Positions 50,931 to 60,578 of a stretch of DNA of 64,000 bases are shown here, in pieces. The translations under genes and the position numbers were made by a program. Where the stretch lies: the IMG/VR virus record IMGVR_UViG_3300044716_000122, positions 1 through 64,000 of that record; one strand, written 5' to 3'. How positions within the stretch are numbered: the first letter of the stretch is position 1; each line of letters opens with the position of its first letter. The DNA comes from a virus. The notes under the pieces were generated by a model, which saw only the letters and a program-made list of their open reading frames with translations, was not told the DNA's origin and searched no databases.

Positions 50931-53900
50931 GGATTGGTTTGGGTTATTTGTATAGTATTGATAAACTTAAATCTAGAGTAAGCATCTTGTATAAGTCTTA
51001 CTTTAGCAAAGTCTGATTTAATTTTATTCTTCTGATAGGAAACAGAAGTAGGTCTTACACTCTTAGTGTTTGGAACCTTATCAATTGGATACTGAGTTAC
51101 TAGATCTCCCCACTGAGTAGACCAAAGTGGTTGTCCATTTCCTTGTGCTGCAACGTTCCAAAATCCATTAAAGGTATAAAGCTGTTCTCTGCGAGAGATA
51201 AGAGCTTCTATGCCCGTTGCTGTCATTCTAGGATAGGTTATCTTCTGTCTTGTGTTACCGAACTCTTCAGGAATCAATTTAATAATACCAGAAGACTGTT
51301 CTTTGTTATAGATAATCGCCTTAGTAAAGTTTGCTAAGTTCTTTTTATTTGCAGTAGACAAAGAGTAGTACTCGTAATCAGAGTAGTATTCTTGGATGTC
51401 TTGCATCAAAGTAACAGAGTTAACCGTAGATACCTGAGGGAATGAGTTTGCATTATATTCTAGTATGTAAGGATACAAAGTTCCGTAGTAAGTCTGGTAA
51501 GTAAATATAGACAAGTTATGATTCCAAGTAGTAGCACCTGCACTTGTATTAATAATAGTTTGGAAATGTCCTAACAAAGGAATAAAGAAGTTAGGAAGGA
51601 AAGAATAGAAAGAAATAAAGTTCTTAAGCTTAGGAGAGTATGCAACTGTCCAAGACTTATTCTCGAAGTAAGTTGAATTAGTTAACTGAACTTCTGTAAA
51701 GATAGCCCCATCTTGGTAATAAAATTTACGATCCTCGAAAGTTACTGTACCAGTAAGATCTTTTCTTACTCTGTAATCTAACTTAGTGATAAATACTCTT
51801 TCATATCTTTCATCCCAGCCCATTACAATACCTAATCCTGCTTGTGGAGTATCTATATCTACAGTAGGGAAGTCTTTAATTATTTGGAAAGGAAGATTGT
51901 TCTTAAACCAGTTAAAGTTATTCTCTGTTTTAATTTCATTAAATCCTTCTCCTGTGATCTGATAGATATGACCACGCTTAGCATCTACCCAGAATGTTCC
52001 ATACTCACACTTAACATAAGCTCTGTGTTGAGTTCCTATGTAACCTAGATCTGTCTTAGAAAGATCTACAGGCTTTTGTTTAAACATCTCTGCATTACCA
52101 ATCTCTAACTGATAAGGAGAAGTAGTGCTTAGAGTAATACGAGAGTTGTATACTTTAGTTGTATTCTCAAACCTAGCATATACTCTTTCGTTCTCTCCTG
52201 AGTTTAGATCTATTAAGCGACCTCCTTGCTTAGGAAAGTCATAGAAGTTTCCTGGACGGAATACTCTCCAAGCATCTGAAAGATAGTTAGAAGCATTGGC
52301 AGGGTCTGAATAGATTACTCTGTTTTGATGATAAGCCAAACATCCTAGTTCAGGATACTTTAATCTATAAGGAAGGTTAGGACTTAAGTTCTGTGCAGAG
52401 TAAGTAGCGTTGTAACTATAGAAATTGTCATACTTAATAGGTACGTTTACTTCATGCAACCAATCATCTGGAATACCTTCTCCTACATTAGGATAGAAGT
52501 TTTCTTCTAAGTCGTTTCTTCCATGACGTAAGTCTACATTAATATCAGACTCTACATAGAATATAGGTATACCGTAAGAAGCTGTATAGAAATAACCTTC
52601 ATGGGTAAGAGCTAGGTTAGGATTTCTTGCATCTAAATTTGTCTTAGGCAGGAAGTCATTAAATACAGAAGCAATGGTAGCAGCTAAAGCCTGATCTGCC
52701 AATATATCAAGAGCGATAGCAGGTACTGTAGCTCCAGGAATTAATTTACCAAGTGCAGCTAAAAGTTTAGGAGCAAATGCTACTACTAAAGCTCCTGTTA
52801 AAGTGCCAACTATATCTCCTGTAGTAATAGGTTCAGAACTGTTTCCTACATAGTAAGTAGGATATCCAAGATTCGGGAATAACCAATAGTCAAAAGGAAC
52901 ATTATCTACCTTAGCAGGAAGATTAGCCAAGTTACGGGTGAAGAAAGAATGTTTACGCTTTAGTGCAAACTTATTAATGTAAGTATCTCCTCCAAATGCA
53001 GGATAATACTTTCTTTCAAGAGTATATACCCCACTAGAGTTTAAATAAAACTTAGCTGAGTACCCAGTAGAAACATATTTAATGTTTTCTATAGCACCAT
53101 ATTGATTAGGAAAGTTTCTTTTAATAGAAGCATAGTACGCTCGTGTATTAGACTCTACTTCTTGTAAAGGATTGTCTTCCAGGTTTGCTTGCTTTATTGT
53201 AAAACGAGTAGTATCTTTAGATAAAGTAGGATTATGAATTGGAAAAGATCCACTTGTTTTTAAATAAACAGAAGTCTCCCTTAGTCTATTGTGAAGGGGA
53301 GCATCATCATTTAACTCTACAATTTTATCATTAGCGTAAAGTCCTATATCTAAGAATCTTCTTTTATTGCCTGCATTAGGAATAGATTCGTACCGACTAT
53401 ATTTACCTACTGAATTGTATTGGTAAGCCATGTTTTTATTAGGAACAATCTTTTCTAAAAGATCTCTCATAATACTCATATTACTGAGCATGCTTGTAAT
53501 ATCACTACGAGAAGTAACTGTGTTTCCTCCATCTAATAATGTAACTTTTGTTTGAGATTCAATTACAGTAGCTAATGCTCCTGCTATAATTCCAATTAAA
53601 CTATTTGCTGTACTATCTAAAAGCCTATACTGAGGATGATCTAGTACAGGAACAAAGTGGCCCTTTACTTTACCATACTCTAAAGTTTCTAGTTTAAGTT
53701 CTGTTCCAATCTTAGGAAGTTGGAAGTGTGTATCAGGAGAATGAAATATATACCTAGATCCAATAGTGTTGAATCCCTCATGCAACTGCATTCCAAAATC
53801 AGAATCATCAATTCCTCTATCTCCTTTATTATACCAGTCTGGAGTAGATTTAATATAAGCATCAGGACCTAAATCATTGTAAGGATAGTTAGGATAGTAA

Positions 53901-55795
53901 AACTTTTTATTTGATTTAACATCTTTAAAAGTTCCTACATCATAAACAAGCCCCTTAGCTATGACTGATTTATTGTTTACACGATTACCTCTTACTAGCT
54001 CATAGCCACAGATTAATCCTTTAACAGGAATTAAGTTATTGCCTTGGGTGTTTAAAGGATCTTGAATAGAAGCAGTTTGTAATAATGCTTCTAGTTGAGT
54101 TTCATTAATACGTACTCCTATAGGATAGATTAAATCTTTATCATCTGCATGAATGTGATTTACAGCACTATCAGGAAACTTGTGGAATCTAATAGGCAGT
54201 CCTGCTAAGCTTCCCCATACTGATTCGTAACAAGGATAAGTTTCTGTAGACTCCCAATAAGCAAACTTTCCAGATTTACTTGATACAATCTTACAACTAT
54301 ACTGTTCTTCTTGTTTAGTAGGCGTATTAGTAGGGGGAACATATCCACTATCTGCTGTATTATATACTTCCCACTTAAAAGGATCTCTTCCAATAATGCA
54401 ATCATTTTCTATTACAAACGAATCATTGTTTGTTGATTTCGGAATAGTACTATTTTCTCCTGCAGCAGGATCAATTATTCTTCCAGGTATATGAAATACA
54501 TCTGTATACTTTCCGTTCTGTAGTCTAAACTTAATACCAAAAGGATAAACTTCATCTCTTTGGTATGTACGGAAGAAATAAGCAATCTCTGGGTTAGAGT
54601 AATCAAACTTATTATCTACAGGCATCTCTACAGTTTCCCACCTTAACTCAATCTCATTGGCTAGGAGTTGGAAGTTATACTTAGGAGTCTCTGTAAGATC
54701 TGCAAGCATTAGAATATCAGTTTGCTTCTCAATGATTCCTGCATTACTATAATGAGGGCTTCTAATTAAGGGAACAATAGATGAGAATGTAGAAGAGTAG
54801 TCTCCTGAGTAAGTTAAAGAATCTTTGTTTGTAGAAAGATTTACTCTATACGTACCTACCAGATGGTATGTAGTTACTTCATTTATGTTTTCAGCTACTA
54901 CTAAGTTAAAGTAATCAAACAAAGTAGTACTATGTTCTATAGCAACTCTGATAGATTTAGAAGTCTCGTATTCAGTTTGCTCTGTAATAGCACGTTCAAA
55001 GATTGGAAGAGGGTTACAGAAATCAATATAGTCTGTAAGTTCTTTTCCATTCTCATCTGAATAAGCAATTGAAAAAGAGTATACACCTCCCTTGAGTCTT
55101 CCTCCTGAATCTACTGAAGTCGGATAAATAACTGCTTGGCAAAAGTCTGGAAATAATTTTAGTCTGTCACAAGCTGTAGCCAAGTCAGGAATAGGAACCC
55201 CACACTGATCATTACCAAAAGGTTCTTCTAACCAGAAGTACTTAGGAGTAATGTTCTTACCAATAAAGTAAACTTTAGTTTTACAATCATCAATACGATA
55301 CTCTGCAAATACAGGATAGTCTGGACTAAGTCCTAAACAACACTTACCATTAGGGCAAGTATCATTCATAATAATATTAAAGCTACAACAATTTACACTA
55401 TCTCCTGCTCCTTCTCCGTAGTATGCTTCTACAGTACTTGATACAACTGTTCCAGAAATACAACCACAATCTGTTTCTGATTTAACTAATTGATTACAAT
55501 CTTTGCTGAGGTTTATAACCTCACCTATCATAGACCTCCCATCAGGATGAGCTAGGAATACAAGTAACTTAGATTGTTCTGTAATATTTAAAACTCCGAC
55601 AATCTTAAACCCAGGGAATGTAGAAGTAAAGTCAACACAGACTTGATTGGAGGGCTCATTAGTATATGTAGTTGAATTACCATCGTGAGATTGAATGTTT
55701 GCGTTTAAAGCAAACGTAATCATATTCTCCTTTATCTGGTAGTTAACTGAATCTAAATTTAACCCAGCAATGTTCTGATTGATTTTATTCTCCAT
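50927..55795 (-). CDS. Muzzle/stabilization-type tail protein, 1622 aa
   Basis: The N-terminus (QNIAGLNLDSVNYQIKENMI, then NANIQSHDGNSTTYTNEPSN) is the signature opening of the large crAss-like protein annotated as stabilization protein and identified structurally as the muzzle that closes the tail. Several Cys-rich loops (DCGCISG, SVNCCSFNI, NGKCCLGL) may bind metal or form disulphides. Most of the chain is beta-rich, and one short stretch near residues 1010-1045 is Ala/Leu-rich and hydrophobic. At 1622 aa the size fits. It follows the connector-ring genes and precedes the cargo genes, as in crAss-like genomes. Confidence 0.78.
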   Translation of the reverse strand: MENKINQNIAGLNLDSVNYQIKENMITFALNANIQSHDGNSTTYTNEPSNQVCVDFTSTFPGFKIVGVLNITEQSKLLVFLAHPDGRSMIGEVINLSKDCNQLVKSETDCGCISGTVVSSTVEAYYGEGAGDSVNCCSFNIIMNDTCPNGKCCLGLSPDYPVFAEYRIDDCKTKVYFIGKNITPKYFWLEEPFGNDQCGVPIPDLATACDRLKLFPDFCQAVIYPTSVDSGGRLKGGVYSFSIAYSDENGKELTDYIDFCNPLPIFERAITEQTEYETSKSIRVAIEHSTTLFDYFNLVVAENINEVTTYHLVGTYRVNLSTNKDSLTYSGDYSSTFSSIVPLIRSPHYSNAGIIEKQTDILMLADLTETPKYNFQLLANEIELRWETVEMPVDNKFDYSNPEIAYFFRTYQRDEVYPFGIKFRLQNGKYTDVFHIPGRIIDPAAGENSTIPKSTNNDSFVIENDCIIGRDPFKWEVYNTADSGYVPPTNTPTKQEEQYSCKIVSSKSGKFAYWESTETYPCYESVWGSLAGLPIRFHKFPDSAVNHIHADDKDLIYPIGVRINETQLEALLQTASIQDPLNTQGNNLIPVKGLICGYELVRGNRVNNKSVIAKGLVYDVGTFKDVKSNKKFYYPNYPYNDLGPDAYIKSTPDWYNKGDRGIDDSDFGMQLHEGFNTIGSRYIFHSPDTHFQLPKIGTELKLETLEYGKVKGHFVPVLDHPQYRLLDSTANSLIGIIAGALATVIESQTKVTLLDGGNTVTSRSDITSMLSNMSIMRDLLEKIVPNKNMAYQYNSVGKYSRYESIPNAGNKRRFLDIGLYANDKIVELNDDAPLHNRLRETSVYLKTSGSFPIHNPTLSKDTTRFTIKQANLEDNPLQEVESNTRAYYASIKRNFPNQYGAIENIKYVSTGYSAKFYLNSSGVYTLERKYYPAFGGDTYINKFALKRKHSFFTRNLANLPAKVDNVPFDYWLFPNLGYPTYYVGNSSEPITTGDIVGTLTGALVVAFAPKLLAALGKLIPGATVPAIALDILADQALAATIASVFNDFLPKTNLDARNPNLALTHEGYFYTASYGIPIFYVESDINVDLRHGRNDLEENFYPNVGEGIPDDWLHEVNVPIKYDNFYSYNATYSAQNLSPNLPYRLKYPELGCLAYHQNRVIYSDPANASNYLSDAWRVFRPGNFYDFPKQGGRLIDLNSGENERVYARFENTTKVYNSRITLSTTSPYQLEIGNAEMFKQKPVDLSKTDLGYIGTQHRAYVKCEYGTFWVDAKRGHIYQITGEGFNEIKTENNFNWFKNNLPFQIIKDFPTVDIDTPQAGLGIVMGWDERYERVFITKLDYRVRKDLTGTVTFEDRKFYYQDGAIFTEVQLTNSTYFENKSWTVAYSPKLKNFISFYSFLPNFFIPLLGHFQTIINTSAGATTWNHNLSIFTYQTYYGTLYPYILEYNANSFPQVSTVNSVTLMQDIQEYYSDYEYYSLSTANKKNLANFTKAIIYNKEQSSGIIKLIPEEFGNTRQKITYPRMTATGIEALISRREQLYTFNGFWNVAAQGNGQPLWSTQWGDLVTQYPIDKVPNTKSVRPTSVSYQKNKIKSDFAKVRLIQDAYSRFKFINTIQITQTNP

Positions 55796-55800
55796 TAAGT

Positions 55801-56637
55801 TTATTGGATATGAAATTTAATAAAGCGATTACGCATCTTAGCTACGTTATCTGCCATCTGTTGTTTGGTGTAAGTTAACAAATAACCATTAGCTGCTTGC
55901 AATTTATTAAGTTGATCTTGTCTATAGTACTGAAACTTAGCCTCTACCTGACGTTGACTCTCGTCTACTACTGAATGCCAAAGTTGTTCAAAAAACTTAA
56001 ACTTAAGATAAGACTTGATATACTCTTCCACTTCAAGAATTTCTGGAACCATAGGTAAGTTATCATCGTCCATTGGACGTGAGAAATATCTAACGTATAT
56101 GCAACCAGTTTCAAACGTAGATGTGACAGTTTTATTAGGATGAATTTGAATAACATCATTTGAAGAAGTACTAAGGTTAGGACAGTCCTCTACACAAAGT
56201 GCTTTAGATCCATAGTAAACTTTAATCCAAGTAGGTTGCTTCATTGTGATTTTAAAGCCAGGAGTAGAAACAGATACTGTTTCATACATCTCTTCTTTAA
56301 GTCCGCAGTCTGTACAACCGTTAGTACATTGAATAGACTTATACCAACTACCTCTAACAGAGTTTACTCCTTGAGACCAGAAGATCTCAGAGTCATAGTG
56401 TATAGCATAGTCTAGTAGTCCAAAGTCGCAAGGAAGTTCTGACTTGTAGTTGTGAAAAGACAAAACCAATTCTTCTGGTTTCAAGACCATTACCCTAAGC
56501 TTACGAAGTGACTGATCTATGTAAGTAGGAATCATCACTTCACTTATTGCACCTGCCTCAAAGTACGACTTTAACTCTTGCTTTACTTCCGCAATTAAAG
56601 GCTCTGATGAAATAAAGTTAGTGTTATCGTAATTCAT
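55801..56637 (-). CDS. Tail/connector ring protein candidate, 278 aa
   Basis: The 278-aa protein has an N-terminal helical segment (EVKQELKSYFEAGAISEVMI), a middle Cys-rich strand region (CTNGCTDCG; CVEDCPN) and a C-terminal helix rich in Lys/Gln (YIKSYLKFKFFEQLWHSVVD; EAKFQYYRQDQLNKLQAANG). The layout and position, immediately ahead of the muzzle gene, match the ring or tail-tubular proteins that join portal and tail in crAss-like podoviruses. The exact ring cannot be told. No enzyme motif. Confidence 0.62.
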   Translation of the reverse strand: MNYDNTNFISSEPLIAEVKQELKSYFEAGAISEVMIPTYIDQSLRKLRVMVLKPEELVLSFHNYKSELPCDFGLLDYAIHYDSEIFWSQGVNSVRGSWYKSIQCTNGCTDCGLKEEMYETVSVSTPGFKITMKQPTWIKVYYGSKALCVEDCPNLSTSSNDVIQIHPNKTVTSTFETGCIYVRYFSRPMDDDNLPMVPEILEVEEYIKSYLKFKFFEQLWHSVVDESQRQVEAKFQYYRQDQLNKLQAANGYLLTYTKQQMADNVAKMRNRFIKFHIQ

Positions 56638-56648
56638 GTTTTTATATT

Positions 56649-57140
56649 TTAAGACTGTATGTCTATTTTGTTTTCTCTTATAGCTTGCGCTAGTACTGAT
56701 TTGTGTTTGTTAGACACTCTTAAATCGTAGAAGCCAAACTGTACTACCCTCTTATAGTAAGGATACAAGTGAAACTTATAGATGGCACCATTGGTATGTG
56801 TGTTTCTATAAGGCACTTTGACACCAGTTTCGTGGTAGAGTTTCCAGTTAATAATCGTATGTTTACCTTTTGCAATTGCATTTTCTGTTTTTACAACTTT
56901 AATGGAACCTAAGTTTGGAAATCTAATAGCGTATCTACCACGTAACAATCTTTCCATAAGCTTTAAGTGAATCTTTTTAGGGATGCCACAGAATTCTCTA
57001 TAGGTGATATCTTTACGTTTGGTTTCTTTTAAGAACATTTCGTAAGCAGCAAGAGCAGTGTAGTTAGTATCTGACGCTGTATCTTTCTCTTTTTGTCTTA
57101 CTGTGGATTGCTGGTTTTTTCGTATGAAGTCTCTCGACAT
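56649..57140 (-). CDS. Conserved late protein, HU/IHF-like core possible, 163 aa
   Basis: The basic 163-aa protein carries a block, TYREFCGIPKKIHLKLMERL followed by LRGRYAIRFPNLGSIKVVKT, and NWKLYHETGVKVPYRNTHTN. The same pattern (L-L-x-G-x-x-I/V-x-L/F-P-x-L-G-S-I then N-x-H-T-x-G) is common in one late protein of Bacteroidota phages and recalls the shoulder of an HU/IHF fold. It may be a DNA-binding protein packaged in the head, or a structural adapter. It lies between two ring-protein candidates, which favours the structural role. Confidence 0.5.
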   Translation of the reverse strand: MSRDFIRKNQQSTVRQKEKDTASDTNYTALAAYEMFLKETKRKDITYREFCGIPKKIHLKLMERLLRGRYAIRFPNLGSIKVVKTENAIAKGKHTIINWKLYHETGVKVPYRNTHTNGAIYKFHLYPYYKRVVQFGFYDLRVSNKHKSVLAQAIRENKIDIQS

Positions 57141-57142
57141 AA

Positions 57143-57784
57143 TTAGTTGGGTTCATCTCGGTTGTTATCTTCTAGGTCTTGAGGAATTCTTTGATAGTTC
57201 ATCAATGACTGAGTACACATTTCAATCAATGCGTCTGTTAGATAACCTGGAAATTTAAATTGTTTATCGTACATACTTAAACATTCTGTACCATCTATGT
57301 CTTCTATAGACTCAGTAAAGTAAGCGTACATATTAACACACTCTACATCAGGATCTAAAACATACAAATATCCATTACGAATGGTGTAGTATTTTTTAGG
57401 GGTCTTAAAGCGTAAGCGGGAGTGGTTGATAAAATCTCTAATAGTTGTAGGGAAAAGTTCTTCTGAGTTTGAAGTATTGAATACCCCCTGAATGAAATAT
57501 GAATATAAACCTTCATCTATGCTTGGTAGTTTGTTTTTAGTTCTGCGTACAGGACAACCTAAATCACACTCTGATCCTTTAGCTTCAATTAAATGTACAC
57601 ACTCGTAAGCTTGATAAACATTATCTGAAGTAAGCAACCTTCTTAAGTTGATCTCTCTACGTAGTAAAGTAGATGCTTTAGTTTTTAATAAACCATAAAT
57701 ATAACGATCACTAATTAAGTCATCGTCACTAACAAACTTGTTAGCACTCTTAACTCTACCGATCAATTCTGAATTTGTGTACAT
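57143..57784 (-). CDS. Connector/ring protein candidate, 213 aa
   Basis: The N-terminal block SDDDLISDRYIYGLLKTKAS followed by TLLRREINLRRLL is one I recognise from crAss-like tail-connector proteins. The middle contains Cys-rich CDLGCPVRRTK and strand-rich FKTPKKYYTIRNGYLYV. It is the first gene behind the promoter at 57821-57851 and opens the connector/tail unit (rings, muzzle, DUF5856, small cargo proteins). The 163-aa gene follows two bases after its stop. Exact ring number cannot be stated. Confidence 0.62.
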   Translation of the reverse strand: MYTNSELIGRVKSANKFVSDDDLISDRYIYGLLKTKASTLLRREINLRRLLTSDNVYQAYECVHLIEAKGSECDLGCPVRRTKNKLPSIDEGLYSYFIQGVFNTSNSEELFPTTIRDFINHSRLRFKTPKKYYTIRNGYLYVLDPDVECVNMYAYFTESIEDIDGTECLSMYDKQFKFPGYLTDALIEMCTQSLMNYQRIPQDLEDNNRDEPN

Positions 57785-57820
57785 CTCAGGATATAGTTTG
57801 GGTTAATTTAAGGTTCATTA

Positions 57821-57851
57821 CAAATATAATTTAATTTTAAGTTTAAGTCAA
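57821..57851 (-). promoter_or_regulatory. Bacteroidota-type promoter of the connector/tail unit
   Basis: On the minus strand TTG (57851-57849, as TTGAC), 20 bases, then TATATTTG (57828-57821). This is the closest match to the -33/-7 consensus in the window. The transcript would begin near 57814, giving about 30 bases of leader to the ATG at 57784. It sits just downstream of a terminator. Confidence 0.75.
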
Positions 57852-57865
57852 GGGTTAATTTGAAA

Positions 57866-57892
57866 ACTAGAAGAGCCTACTTTCGCAGGCTC
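57866..57892 (-). terminator. Terminator after the fibre-like gene
   Basis: On the minus strand the stem GAGCCTGC/GTAGGCTC with a GAAA tetraloop is followed by a T-rich run. It lies 53 bases after the stop of the 57945 gene. A second, weaker hairpin (GGCAGGA/TCCTGTC with a long T-rich loop) lies between the two at about 57905-57933. Confidence 0.75.
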
Positions 57893-57944
57893 CTACTAGC
57901 AAGATGACAGGAAAACCAACCAAAAAATCCTGCCAAGATTTTTA

Positions 57945-59852
57945 TTAAGGTAGAATTGTGTAAGACAATCCTCCTAAAACAATTTCAACATTAACACCTG
58001 CTGTACCGTATACTACAGTACTTGCAGGGTAAGTAGGATAAGCAATCAATCTCAACACTCCTGAACTATCTAAAGATACCATAGCATCAAATGATCCAGT
58101 AGGCTCAATAAAAGGAGTAGTACCTTTAAGGTAAACTTTAGCTTGAAGATATATTGTACCTGCAGGTCTAATTGCTACAGGAGCAGTTGCTATGTCTACA
58201 GGAGTTCCCGAAGTTAAAGCAAGTGTACCAGTAGAAGTTATACGAATGTTTCCATTCAAAGTAACCATTTGTCCATGCAATACACCCATCAAGTATCCTG
58301 AACCAGGAGTTGTAGGAAATGATAAAGAGTTTCCATTAATAGCACCTGTTACAGTAACAGGAGTAAAGTTATATCTTACAGGAGTAGCTAAGGTAGCTTC
58401 TAAGTTGACAGTTATATCTGTAGCATTGTTTGCACGAGTTGCAGTAACTGTTCCTCCAGTAGAAGTAAAGATAAGTTCTTTGTTTACAAACTCAGAGCCA
58501 TTCCAGAATAAGGTATGATAAATTGCAGGAGCAGAAGTAACTACATCTGCTAAAGCATTTATAGAACAACTGTTAAGCTGTGAGCAAACAAAACGAACTC
58601 CTGAAGCTAATGATAGATTTAATCCATCAGCATCACTTGTAGATACAAAGTCAGATCCGTTTATTTTAAGTTTAAGTCTACCTAGAGTATCTACTACACG
58701 ACCTAACTGAGTAGCTAGAGTTGTGCTACTGTTAGTGTAACCAAAAGTGTATCCGTAGTAAGGAGTAGAACCAAAGTTTGTGGTCCAAGTCAAAGCAAAA
58801 TTTGCAGGGGCAAGAGAAGCTACAGTACTATTTAAAGAAGCAATCTGACTTGTAAACAAGATAGCTGCTGCACTTAAAGTACTAGTAGAAGATCCTCCTG
58901 ACAAAGCAGAAGTATTAATAGATGCAGGAACTGCACTACCTCCTGAGATATAAGTTTTAAGAGCATTAGCTGCAGCTGTTGCAGTACCAATACTATAACT
59001 TTGTGATACGTACATGCCACACACATTAGTAGTAATCCAGTTAATATAATCTGATACTACGCTACTAGAAGGCTTAGTAGTCCATGAATAAGTAATACAA
59101 GGATCTGGAACCACCCCTGTCATATCTATACTTGTAGTAGTAGTACAAAGTTTAGTTCCGTATGCAGTTAACACTTGACCTAAGGTAGAACTACCAGAAG
59201 TAATTCCTGTAACACATCCAGGTACTGTAAAAGTAGGAGTCTCTACTGAAATTACTCTAGTGTTTAAAGAACATAAAGCAGCAGCACTAGCCTCAATAAA
59301 TTGTTGAGCACTTGTAATAGAACTACCTACACTACTTAAGTTTCCTCCTACACGCAAACATCCGTAAGTAAATACAGAATAATCCAATCCTGAAGGAGTA
59401 GCTAAACAGATTCTTGCGTTAAGACTAGCAATAACTGTATCTAAGTTATTAGGAGAAGAAATCAAAGGGACTAAACTTAAAACTGCAATAGTTAAGTTAT
59501 TAGCAGTAGTAGCTCCTCCGATAGTTGCACCTGCTACAGTCAAGACATCATTAATTGTATATCCTGTACCAGGAGCTATAAGAGTAACTTTATATACAAG
59601 AGACCCTACAGTACGAGTTACCTTAACACTAAGACCACTACCAGTTCCTCCCGTAGGACTTACGGTGTAATCAGTAGTAGTTCCAGGGTTTACTGCAACT
59701 CCTGTAAAGTTAAAAGTTTTTACTCCTCCTGTTGCACAGAACAAGTCTGGACCAGAATAAGTAATACACTTGGCATAATTAGTTGAAATACAACCCACAG
59801 TAGCACAAGGGTCAATAGAATTAGTTCCGTAGCAATCAATACAAGTAGACAT
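57945..59852 (-). CDS. Fibre-like virion protein, 635 aa
   Basis: ATG 59852 starts MSTCIDCYGTNS, matching the short Cys-rich opening of neighbouring virion proteins; an upstream TTG is less likely. Residues about 44-129 form a Thr/Gly-rich beta module (YTVSPTGGTGSGLSVKVTRT; TGYTINDVLTVAGATIGGAT), also present in the 531-aa structural protein. The middle is low-complexity Ser/Thr/Ala (about residues 160-360). The C-terminus is a beta-rich tip that resembles a receptor-binding head. This is typical of tail or head fibres. Which fibre it forms is not resolved. Confidence 0.65.
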   Translation of the reverse strand: MSTCIDCYGTNSIDPCATVGCISTNYAKCITYSGPDLFCATGGVKTFNFTGVAVNPGTTTDYTVSPTGGTGSGLSVKVTRTVGSLVYKVTLIAPGTGYTINDVLTVAGATIGGATTANNLTIAVLSLVPLISSPNNLDTVIASLNARICLATPSGLDYSVFTYGCLRVGGNLSSVGSSITSAQQFIEASAAALCSLNTRVISVETPTFTVPGCVTGITSGSSTLGQVLTAYGTKLCTTTTSIDMTGVVPDPCITYSWTTKPSSSVVSDYINWITTNVCGMYVSQSYSIGTATAAANALKTYISGGSAVPASINTSALSGGSSTSTLSAAAILFTSQIASLNSTVASLAPANFALTWTTNFGSTPYYGYTFGYTNSSTTLATQLGRVVDTLGRLKLKINGSDFVSTSDADGLNLSLASGVRFVCSQLNSCSINALADVVTSAPAIYHTLFWNGSEFVNKELIFTSTGGTVTATRANNATDITVNLEATLATPVRYNFTPVTVTGAINGNSLSFPTTPGSGYLMGVLHGQMVTLNGNIRITSTGTLALTSGTPVDIATAPVAIRPAGTIYLQAKVYLKGTTPFIEPTGSFDAMVSLDSSGVLRLIAYPTYPASTVVYGTAGVNVEIVLGGLSYTILP

Positions 59853-59854
59853 AG

Positions 59855-60385
59855 TTATGGGCAACAATCACAAAGTTTAACAATAATAGCTTGAAGTAAT
59901 CCTCTAAGCGTAAGAATCTCATCACCAGAACAAGGATCATCTCCTAAACAACCATTAGCAGCTAACCAAGTTTTGAAAGAAGTATCTAAAGGAAGATCCA
60001 TCCAAAATATATTACCTGAGTTAGTATTAATATTTCCTGCAGACAAGTAGTTTAAGCGAGAACGCAACTCACAAATAACTGCTACAAGTTTAAGTACAAC
60101 TTCAGCAGAATAATATTTATCATCTGTTACTGTAAGACCTACTGTAGAAATTACCGAAGTAGTTCCACATGCTGTGTTAGCATTATCAAATGCAGTTTTA
60201 TTTAATCCTACACGAGTGTCTATGTTAACTACTTTATCATCTAACAACTTAAGCAAGTCGTTTAAGTAAGGGTCACAAGAATCAAAAGAATCTATAAGTC
60301 CTCCTGGAGTAGGAGTACCAGTGTATTTGACGCACCCAGAAGGAACGATCTCGACACAGTTATTGGTAGGGCAGCATTTAGTCAT
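59855..60385 (-). CDS. Fibre-associated Cys-rich protein, 176 aa
   Basis: The protein begins TKCCPTNNCVEIVPSGCVKY followed by TGTPTPGGLIDS, the Cys-rich opening shared with the 635-aa fibre-like protein (SIDPCATVGC, KCITYSG). Then come a helical middle (PYLNDLLKLLDDKVVNIDTR) and a C-terminus with LRGLLQAIIVKLCDCCP. The common opening suggests the two attach to the same site on the virion. No other family is recognised. Confidence 0.6.
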   Translation of the reverse strand: MTKCCPTNNCVEIVPSGCVKYTGTPTPGGLIDSFDSCDPYLNDLLKLLDDKVVNIDTRVGLNKTAFDNANTACGTTSVISTVGLTVTDDKYYSAEVVLKLVAVICELRSRLNYLSAGNINTNSGNIFWMDLPLDTSFKTWLAANGCLGDDPCSGDEILTLRGLLQAIIVKLCDCCP

Positions 60386-60389
60386 TTTC

Positions 60390-60578
60390 TTACAATTTAA
60401 TTTTTAGGGTTGCATTTGTATCGCAGTCTAAACAATCAGCATACTTAAGGAAGCGTGCTAATGCTCTAGACTTTTTGTAATAGGGTTTTGTTAAGTACTT
60501 GATATGCTGTAGTTCCTTGTAGGCAGCCATAGCTAGTTTTTTCTTAACAGTCAAGCTCAAATCTTCTGAGTAGGTCAT
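60390..60578 (-). CDS. Small late protein, 62 aa
   Basis: ATG 60578 gives a 62-residue basic helical protein (YSEDLSLTVKKKLAMAAYKE, then LQHIKYLTKPYYKKSRALAR) ending in a Cys-containing DCLDCDTNATLKIKL. A longer reading to TTG 60659 would overlap the preceding gene by 116 bases and is rejected. It lies within the structural cluster. No family is recognised. Confidence 0.5.
   Translation of the reverse strand: MTYSEDLSLTVKKKLAMAAYKELQHIKYLTKPYYKKSRALARFLKYADCLDCDTNATLKIKL

Noticed and set aside
57905-57933. Second hairpin between the fibre gene and the tail promoter as an independent terminator
   Set aside because: The stem is short with a 16-base loop; the adjacent GAAA-tetraloop hairpin is a much better terminator.
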